From an uncultured Kangiella sp. (GTDB lineage: Bacteria; Pseudomonadota; Gammaproteobacteria; Enterobacterales; Kangiellaceae), in assembly GCA_947503345.1 (NCBI GenBank), contig CANNCW010000005.1:1-64000 (forward strand): a stretch of DNA of 64,000 bases. Direction: 5' to 3'. Made by a program: the position numbers and the translations under genes. Below, piece by piece: positions 59,459 through 64,000 of the stretch (its first letter is position 1; each line of letters starts with the position of its first letter). The notes below the pieces were generated by a model that saw only the letters and a program-made list of their open reading frames with translations, was not told where the DNA came from and did no database searches.

Positions 59459-59584
59459 ATTTAAGTGGGCTAGCAAAGCTGAGACAAGGCAAAGCTTTTA
59501 GCGAAGGCGCGGAGTTTACTGTTAGTAATCGAGCACCTGAACAAAAGCTTTAACGCCGTATCAGCGAAGAAAGCCCGCTTAAAT
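59459..59584. repeat. 126-bp palindromic intergenic repeat, copy A
   Basis: Outer arms ATTTAAGTGGGCT (59459-59471) and AGCCCGCTTAAAT (59572-59584) pair with one mismatch. Inside, GCTGAGACAAGG...AAAGCTTTTAG and CTTT-AACGCCGTATCAGC mirror each other, so the whole element can fold into a long interrupted hairpin. It ends on the frr stop codon. The inner part is clearly related to the element at 63758-63877, sharing ACAAGGCAAA, CGGAG, GTAATCGAG and AACGC-GTA-TCA in the same order. No coding capacity is seen. Confidence 0.75.
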
Positions 59585-60141
59585 TAGATCTCCATTAATT
59601 CCTTTTCTTTCTCTGCAACCATAGAGTCAACGTTCTTGATCATATCGTCAGTCAAAGTCTGAATATTTGACTCAGCAGCCCGTAATTCGTCTTCAGAGAT
59701 TTCTTTTTCTTTCTCTAAATCTTTAAGCGTCGAATTGGCATCACGACGAATATTACGAATAGCTACTTTAGAGTTTTCGCCTTCGCCACCAACGACCTTT
59801 GTCAATTCACGACGACGCTCTTCGTTTAATGGCGGTAATGTAATACGGATAACCTGACCTGCAACGTTTGGCGTTAAACCTAAATCAGATTTTAAAATCG
59901 CTTTCTCAGTCGCTTCAATCGCGCCCTTATCAAAAATTTGCAATACCAAAGTACGGCCTTCTTGTACCGAAATACTCGCCACCTGACTAATTGGCGTATC
60001 AGAACCATAATAAGGCACCATGATGTGCTCTAATAAGCTTGGGTGCGCACGACCCGTACGAACCTTAGTTAAAGCGCTTTTTAAAGCCTCTAAAGACTTC
60101 TCCATACGCTGCTGCGCATCTTCATGAATGTCGTTTATCAC
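59584..60141 (-). CDS. frr: Ribosome-recycling factor
   Basis: Splits post-termination ribosomes with EF-G. 185 residues, the usual length, with a three-helix bundle. Blocks are [51 protein letters not shown], the conserved [20 protein letters not shown] and LTEERRRE-like [13 protein letters not shown], ending [11 protein letters not shown]. It is preceded by pyrH after a 318-base gap with a repeat doublet. Confidence 0.97.
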   Translation of the reverse strand: MINDIHEDAQQRMEKSLEALKSALTKVRTGRAHPSLLEHIMVPYYGSDTPISQVASISVQEGRTLVLQIFDKGAIEATEKAILKSDLGLTPNVAGQVIRITLPPLNEERRRELTKVVGGEGENSKVAIRNIRRDANSTLKDLEKEKEISEDELRAAESNIQTLTDDMIKNVDSMVAEKEKELMEI

Positions 60142-60322
60142 TGCAAACTCCTAAATTCTTTCTAATTCAATCTGCTAATGGGCCACTAGCCCTCGCAAGG
60201 CGGATATTATGCCCTAAATCGAGCTAAAATCTAAGTAAAATAATGATTTATTGGTGGTTTGACTTACTAAAAAGTAAAAAATGAGACCATCACTTCCACG
60301 TAGGCAGTCGAATAAGAGATTC

Positions 60323-60431
60323 GTCATTCCCGCGGAGGCGGGAATCCATTCTGAGAGCGCCTCTAGAAGGCTAAGTATTTGAATAGCTTAAAACGCGCCA
60401 ACATGAAGATTCCCATTGAGATGGGAACGAC
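60323..60431. repeat. REPIN-like doublet of two inverted hairpins
   Basis: Two hairpins with 8-bp stems and 4-base loops lie in the 318-base pyrH-frr gap: 60326-60345 (ATTCCCGC / GCGGGAAT) and 60409-60428 (ATTCCCAT / ATGGGAAC). Read outwards-in they are inverted copies: GTCATTCCC on the plus strand at the left and GTCGTTCCC on the minus strand at the right. Stem bases differ in a compensatory way (GC-GC versus AT-AT). The rest of the gap (60142-60322, 60432-60459) shows nothing further. Confidence 0.75.
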
Positions 60432-60459
60432 CCTATCTTTGGTTCATCAAAGAAAATAA

Positions 60460-61176
60460 TTAAGGATGCACCAAAGTCCCTTCAGAACCACTCGTCACCA
60501 CATCTTTCAAAGCGCCGGGCTTGGTCATATTGAACACGCGGATATTCTTACCATGATCACGCGCTAAGTGGAATGCGGTTAAATCCATCACTGCCAACTC
60601 TTTCTCCAAAGCTTCTTTATAGCTTAATTGGTCATATTTCACGGCACTTGGATCTTTAGCTGGATCGGCGTTATAAACTCCATCCACCTTAGTCGCTTTT
60701 AAGACCAAGTCCGCATCAATCTCAATACCGCGTAAACAAGCCGCCGTATCGGTGGTAAAAAATGGACTACCAGTTCCTGCACAGAAAACCACAACCTTGC
60801 CCTTCTCTAACGCATTAATAGCACCACGACGAGAAAAGCCCTCGCAAACCCCATCAATTGGCATCGCCGATAAAACTTTCGCAGGCATATCATTACGCTC
60901 AAAAGAGTCCTGCAACGCCAAAGAGTTCATCACCGTCGCCAACATCCCCATATGATCGCCAGTAACGCGATTCATACCTGCTTCTGACAGCGCTTGACCG
61001 CGATAGATATTACCGCCACCAATCACCACGCCTACTTCTACACCAAGCTCAGTTACCGACTTAATCTCATCCGCCATCTGCTGCAAAATCGCAGGATCGA
61101 TACCAAACGACTGCTCGCCCTGCAAAGCTTCACCGCTTAGTTTTAAAAGAATTCGTTGATAGGCTAGATTTGACAT
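60460..61176 (-). CDS. pyrH: Uridylate kinase
   Basis: Phosphorylates UMP. A 238-residue amino acid kinase fold with [42 protein letters not shown] and [36 protein letters not shown] and the C-terminal [13 protein letters not shown] follow. The bacterial hexameric UMP kinase is feedback-inhibited by UTP. In relatives it follows tsf closely; here a 1.5-kb insert with an HTH-membrane gene and a DUF2799 lipoprotein gene separates them, so pyrH probably has its own promoter in 61177-61320. Confidence 0.97.
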   Translation of the reverse strand: MSNLAYQRILLKLSGEALQGEQSFGIDPAILQQMADEIKSVTELGVEVGVVIGGGNIYRGQALSEAGMNRVTGDHMGMLATVMNSLALQDSFERNDMPAKVLSAMPIDGVCEGFSRRGAINALEKGKVVVFCAGTGSPFFTTDTAACLRGIEIDADLVLKATKVDGVYNADPAKDPSAVKYDQLSYKEALEKELAVMDLTAFHLARDHGKNIRVFNMTKPGALKDVVTSGSEGTLVHP

Positions 61177-61322
61177 GATGGCTCCTTATGGTTCGGTTGT
61201 GAGGATTATAGTTCGCTATCAAATCACTCGCAATCATATAATACCCTTTGTATTTAGAATCCATGAATTCTTTTAGCAAACACAGCTACTAATTAGCTAG
61301 TAAACTCTTTATAAATCAACAC

Positions 61323-61368
61323 TGTCACCCGATTGTCAGGTCATTTTCGTCACCGCCAATGCTATAAT
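61323..61368 (+). promoter_or_regulatory. Promoter with TGTC direct repeat for the second HTH-membrane gene
   Basis: A consensus -10 TATAAT with extended GC (61363-61368) lies 41 bases before the HTH-membrane gene, but no good -35 is at the right distance. Just upstream TGTCAC (61323) and TGTCAGG (61334) repeat at an 11-base step, the same arrangement as before the paralogue at 43.9 kb. A regulator bound here would overlap the -35 region. Confidence 0.45.
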
Positions 61369-61409
61369 CGAAGCATGATTTCCTCACAGAGTGTTGAGAC
61401 CTTATAACA

Positions 61410-61829
61410 ATGATAGTTAAACGATTAAGACAGAAGAATAATTGGTCACAAGAACAAGTCGCAACCATGAGTGGTTTAAGTATTAGAACCATTCAGCGGG
61501 TTGAAAAAGGTGAAAGTGCCAGTCTTGAAACTTTAAAAAGTCTCGCCTCTGTATTTGAAACTGATGTATCAAAACTAACAGAGGAAATTACCGTGATAGA
61601 TAAAAAATCAGAAAAGTGGAAAGAGCAACCAGTTTGGTTAAAATTCTTGTTTTTTGGCGTTCGCTCAAGAAAGCTGGCTTTAGCATTAGAGGTTATTGCT
61701 CTAATTATTGCTTTTATTCTATGGGTGATGAAAGGTAATACAGATGCCATCTTTGCAATCCTTATAATCACTTATATAACAGCAATACTAACTAGATATG
61801 CTGATAATAAAAGACTTTGGGATATATAA
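61410..61829 (+). CDS. HTH-XRE regulator fused to a membrane domain (paralogue)
   Basis: A 139-residue protein. The N-terminal helix-turn-helix (WSQEQVATMSGLSIRTIQRV, then SLETLKSLASVFETD) matches the protein at 43943 at 33 of 56 positions, with an almost identical recognition helix. The linker is short, and two hydrophobic helices follow (LALALEVIALIIAFILWVM and AIFAILIITYITAILT) with a different sequence from the first protein. An internal GTG at residue 62 with AGAGGA upstream could yield a membrane-only product. Its own start has a weak binding site. It is divergent from pyrH, faces a DUF2799 lipoprotein gene across a terminator, and interrupts the conserved tsf-pyrH order. Confidence 0.82.
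   Translation: MIVKRLRQKNNWSQEQVATMSGLSIRTIQRVEKGESASLETLKSLASVFETDVSKLTEEITVIDKKSEKWKEQPVWLKFLFFGVRSRKLALALEVIALIIAFILWVMKGNTDAIFAILIITYITAILTRYADNKRLWDI
61580..61595 (+). promoter_or_regulatory. Internal ribosome binding site and in-frame GTG in the second HTH-membrane gene
   Basis: AGAGGA (61580-61585) lies seven bases before an in-frame GTG (61593-61595, residue 62), exactly between the HTH and the membrane part. The product would begin MIDKKSEKWKEQ and lack the DNA-binding domain. Same arrangement as at 44136-44152. Use in vivo is inferred. Confidence 0.45.
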
Positions 61830-61841
61830 CACCAAAACACA

Positions 61842-61868
61842 AAAAAGCCGCTCATTGAGCGGCTTTTT
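61842..61868. terminator. Bidirectional terminator between HTH-membrane gene and DUF2799 gene
   Basis: AAAAAGCCGCTC / GAGCGGCTTTTT (61842-61853 and 61857-61868), 3-base loop ATT. Strong stem with A- and T-runs on both sides. Its core is identical to the terminator at 62627-62651. Confidence 0.92.
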
Positions 61869-61877
61869 CTGAGTTAA

Positions 61878-62534
61878 TCATTCAAAACAACCTTTATAAT
61901 CGCAATAATTTAATCGTTTGTGTTTTAAGATCACGTATTCTAAGTCTCTCTTAGATTGTTCAACCTTCTCTATATATCTGCCTTCTGATCTCAAAAAATC
62001 ATTGTATCGACTTTTCTGCTTTTGGATTTCTATTTTAATATTATTACGTTCTTGCTGTGTCAATTCTGGCTTGGCTAATTTTTCTGTATTGTACTGTATC
62101 TTGTATTGTGCATCTTCCATGCCTGTTCGATGATCATCTAATTCCTCTAAAGCCTCATCTATTTCTTTTTCAGTTTTATAATACTCTCTACCAGCTCTAT
62201 ACCCTGTCATAAAATCCGTTACGTCTAAATTCCAATCACTACAACTTTGGCTATAATAACCACCGCTTTTACCATAAGAGTAACCACTCAATACTGTACA
62301 AAATTCCTGAGTTCCTTTGTAGTGGCCAGTAGAGTATTTGGCTTTCGAAGGAATCACACCACCAATATCTTTACATTCCTGAGCATACTCATCATATTGC
62401 TTCAAATTAAAGCCTCTTTTTGCTTCTTCATATCCTCGCTGTTGCCAATCAGTCACAGCGCAATCTTCTATACTAAGTGATGAACATGCCGAAAGAATAA
62501 AAGGGGTTAATAATAGGATTAATATGTTTCTCAT
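61878..62534 (-). CDS. DUF2799 family lipoprotein
   Basis: A 218-residue lipoprotein with signal peptide and lipobox LSAC (acylated Cys17). It carries the DUF2799 pattern CAVTDWQQRGYEEAKRGF, with DWxxxGxxxAxxG typical of the family, plus repeats of it around SDWNLDVTDFMTGYRAGREY. The C-terminal third is a charged coiled coil (EEALEELDDH to KRDLEYV) ending with a cysteine pair. Function unknown. It is a single gene with a terminator at each side, inserted between tsf and pyrH. Confidence 0.82.
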   Translation of the reverse strand: MRNILILLLTPFILSACSSLSIEDCAVTDWQQRGYEEAKRGFNLKQYDEYAQECKDIGGVIPSKAKYSTGHYKGTQEFCTVLSGYSYGKSGGYYSQSCSDWNLDVTDFMTGYRAGREYYKTEKEIDEALEELDDHRTGMEDAQYKIQYNTEKLAKPELTQQERNNIKIEIQKQKSRYNDFLRSEGRYIEKVEQSKRDLEYVILKHKRLNYCDYKGCFE

Positions 62535-62624
62535 TCTTATCTCGAATTTTTATTGTAAATTTTGAATGGGGACTATGCCTTAGCACTAATTGAAATAATA
62601 TATAATTTTGTTGCAAAACCGCAT

Positions 62625-62651
62625 AAAAAAGCCGCTCATTGAGCGGCTTTT
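62625..62651 (-). terminator. Rho-independent terminator of tsf
   Basis: AAAAGCCGCTC / GAGCGGCTTTT (62627-62637 and 62641-62651), 3-base loop ATT, with six T residues on the minus-strand side. It follows the tsf stop by about 55 bases and would also stop transcription entering from the DUF2799 side. Confidence 0.9.
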
Positions 62652-62706
62652 CTTATCTTCATATTGAAGCGAACTTAAGAAGTTCGAACAGTTTACTTAA
62701 TAAAAA

Positions 62707-63573
62707 TTAAGCACCCATTTGAGCTGCTACTTCTGCAGCGAAATCTTCTTCTTTCTTCTCGATGCCTTCACCTACCTCGAAACGAGTATAAGAAACTACA
62801 TCAGCACCAGCAGCTTTAACAAGCTTACCAACTGTAGTTGAAGGATCTTTGATGAAACCTTGACCTTCTAAAGTGATTTCACCGATGAATTTGTTGATAC
62901 GACCACCGATCATCTTCTCTACGATGTTCTCTGGTTTACCAGCCATGTCAGGTAATTCACGGATAATTGATTTTTCTTTCTCGATTACCGCAGGATCAAC
63001 GTCGTCAGCTTTATTGAACTGAGGATTAGCAGCAGCAACGTGCATAGCAACGTCTTTCGCTAATTCTTCAGTACCGCCAGCTAATGAAACGATAACACCG
63101 ATACGACCACCGTGGATGTAACCAGCAAGGTTTTCACCATCAACTTTAGCAACACGACGAACCGTGATGTTCTCACCGATTTTCGCAACTAAGTTAGCAC
63201 GTGCAGTTTCAACAGACTCACCAGAAGCCATTGCTGTTTCGTTTAAAGTAGCAACATCGTTGATACCTTTTTCTAACGCTAAATCAGCAACGCCATTAGC
63301 GAATGCTAGGAAGTTTTCGTCACGAGCAACGAAGTCAGTTTCAGAGTTAATCTCAACTAAAACACCAGCGCCGTTTGCAGTGCGCGATAAGATAACACCT
63401 TCAGCCGCAACACGACCCGCTTTCTTAGCAGCTTTAGCAGCGCCAGATTTACGCATGTTATCGATTGCAACTTCAATGTCACCGTTAGTTTCAACTAGAG
63501 CTTTTTTACACTCCATCATGCCAGCGCCAGTGCGCTCACGTAATTCTTTAACTAATGCAGCAGTAATTGCCAT
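62707..63573 (-). CDS. tsf: Elongation factor Ts
   Basis: Guanine-nucleotide exchange factor for EF-Tu. 288 residues. The N-terminal domain has [20 protein letters not shown], followed by the core motif [13 protein letters not shown] (the Asp-Phe that enters EF-Tu). The C-terminal core has [23 protein letters not shown] and [19 protein letters not shown]. It ends with the usual Ala-rich tail. It follows rpsB after a 306-base gap that holds two repeat elements, and it has a strong terminator. Confidence 0.97.
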   Translation of the reverse strand: MAITAALVKELRERTGAGMMECKKALVETNGDIEVAIDNMRKSGAAKAAKKAGRVAAEGVILSRTANGAGVLVEINSETDFVARDENFLAFANGVADLALEKGINDVATLNETAMASGESVETARANLVAKIGENITVRRVAKVDGENLAGYIHGGRIGVIVSLAGGTEELAKDVAMHVAAANPQFNKADDVDPAVIEKEKSIIRELPDMAGKPENIVEKMIGGRINKFIGEITLEGQGFIKDPSTTVGKLVKAAGADVVSYTRFEVGEGIEKKEEDFAAEVAAQMGA

Positions 63574-63656
63574 GATATTTTCTCCGGTTTGGCTATAACA
63601 CCTATATAGAGCTTCTATATTGTGTCACTCGCCAGAAATTCAATATTAATCTTTTT

Positions 63657-63725
63657 GTCACTACGAGAACTTAGTAACGAAGTAATCTTTGGAGATTGCT
63701 TCGGCCAAGAACGCCTCGCAATGAC
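63657..63725. repeat. 69-bp inverted-repeat element between rpsB and tsf
   Basis: Ends GTCACTACGAG (63657-63667) and CTCGCAATGAC (63715-63725) are inverted copies matching at 9 of 11 positions. The centre CGAAGTAATCT / AGATTGCTTCG (63678-63688 and 63693-63703) pairs with one mismatch around TTGG. This fits the type of short dispersed repeats containing CATTGCGAG and GCAATCTC found in many bacterial genomes. No coding capacity. Confidence 0.65.
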
Positions 63726-63757
63726 GAATGTCGCTTTACCTATCCTTGCACAGCCTC

Positions 63758-63877
63758 GCGCAATGCGAAAAGCTTTAGTACAAGGCAAAAGCCTTTTAAA
63801 AAACGGAGGTTACCTAGAAGGTAATCGAGTATTTTTCAAAGGCTTTTAACGCAGTAATCAAGCTTTGCAGCTTGCGC
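63758..63877. repeat. 120-bp palindromic intergenic repeat, copy B
   Basis: Outer arms GCGCAATGCGAAAAGCTT (63758-63775) and AAGCTTTGCAGCTTGCGC (63860-63877) pair well. The inside shares with copy A (59459-59584) ACAAGGCAAAAGC, CGGAGGTTACC, GTAATCGAG and GCTTTTAACGCAGTAATCA in the same order. It lies two bases downstream of the rpsB stop on the minus strand, just as copy A follows frr. A chance reading frame through it (63622-63849) is rejected. Confidence 0.75.
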
Positions 63878-63879
63878 GA

Positions 63880-64000
63880 TTATTCAGCAGCTACGAATTC
63901 TTCAGAAGAATCAGCTGTTGTCGCACTCGCTTGCTTGCCATCTAAAACAGCATCAGCAACAGCGCCACAGTACAAACGAATCGCGCGGATCGCATCATCG
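63880..64000 (-). CDS. rpsB: 30S ribosomal protein S2, C-terminal end (partial)
   Basis: Only the last 40 codons lie in the window; the gene continues beyond the right edge. The readable part contains DDAIRAIRLYCGAVADAVLD, the conserved S2 end, followed by a Ser/Ala/Glu-rich tail ending EEFVAAE before TAA (63880-63882). Identification is backed by the tsf gene downstream on the same strand. Confidence 0.93.
   Translation of the reverse strand, partial: DDAIRAIRLYCGAVADAVLDGKQASATTADSSEEFVAAE

Noticed and set aside
63622..63849. Open reading frame of 75 codons between tsf and rpsB
   Set aside because: It lies across the 69-bp element and most of palindromic copy B; the peptide has no recognisable pattern.

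Overview
The window reads as a stretch of chromosome from an AT-rich gammaproteobacterium. Nearly all genes are gammaproteobacterial housekeeping genes in familiar orders: bamD/rluD-pgeF-clpB, hisC-cmk-rpsA-ihfB-lapA-lapB-pyrF, yebC-ruvC-ruvA, and rpsB-tsf-pyrH-frr-uppS-cdsA-dxr-rseP-bamA-skp-lpxD-fabZ-lpxA-lpxB-rnhB-dnaE-accA-tilS. Type IV pilus regulators, a lone large TonB-dependent receptor, a rhombosortase and a PssA of the CDP-alcohol phosphotransferase type suit a marine or environmental lineage near Kangiella and relatives; that placement is inference. No prophage, transposase, CRISPR array, integron or tRNA gene was seen.

Layout. 1-425: upstream end of an rRNA operon read leftwards (leader with boxA and two tandem strong promoters), then the terminator of pssA. 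0.4-8.3 kb: pssA, two small genes (DUF3579, DUF4124), clpB with a heat-shock type promoter, an acyltransferase, pgeF, rluD, and divergent bamD. 8.6-11.6 kb: TonB-dependent receptor. 11.6-13.6 kb: nadE-glnB. 13.8-17.3 kb: pilS, a pilR whose ATPase domain has lost its key motifs, and a minor pilin. 17.3-20.2 kb: ppnN, an HTH regulator behind a perfect 17-bp inverted repeat, a rhombosortase, comEA. 20.3-26.6 kb: pyrF, lapBA, ihfB, rpsA, cmk, hisC. 26.8-32.3 kb: membrane-anchored oligopeptidase B, a Sel1-repeat protein, ruvAC, yebC. 32.5-38.9 kb: aspS, amidohydrolase, small lipoprotein, proS, lytic transglycosylase. 38.9-44.5 kb: tilS, accA, DUF1287 protein, Ada-AlkA fusion, ogt, an HTH-membrane protein. 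44.5-64 kb: the dnaE-to-rpsB envelope and translation cluster, interrupted between pyrH and tsf by a second HTH-membrane protein and a DUF2799 lipoprotein.

How the genes work together. The right third is one largely co-oriented block serving lipid A synthesis (lpxD, lpxA, lpxB, fabZ), outer-membrane protein assembly (bamA, skp, and bamD elsewhere), phospholipid and isoprenoid precursors (cdsA, dxr, uppS), fatty acid initiation (accA), replication (dnaE) and translation (rpsB, tsf, frr). LapA/LapB, which control lipopolysaccharide output, lie in the middle cluster. Ada-AlkA and Ogt form an alkylation-repair pair.

The most unusual items are: (1) two paralogous HTH-membrane genes, both placed in the conserved rpsB-accA cluster, each with a good ribosome binding site and in-frame start exactly between the HTH and membrane halves, suggesting a second, DNA-binding-free product; (2) a PilR with degenerate P-loop, no GAFTGA loop and no Walker B acidic pair; (3) a family of about 120-bp palindromic repeats sitting just after the stop codons of frr and rpsB, plus a REPIN-like hairpin doublet and another small inverted-repeat element in the same cluster; (4) the HTH/rhombosortase unit with its large operator. 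The rest looks ordinary.
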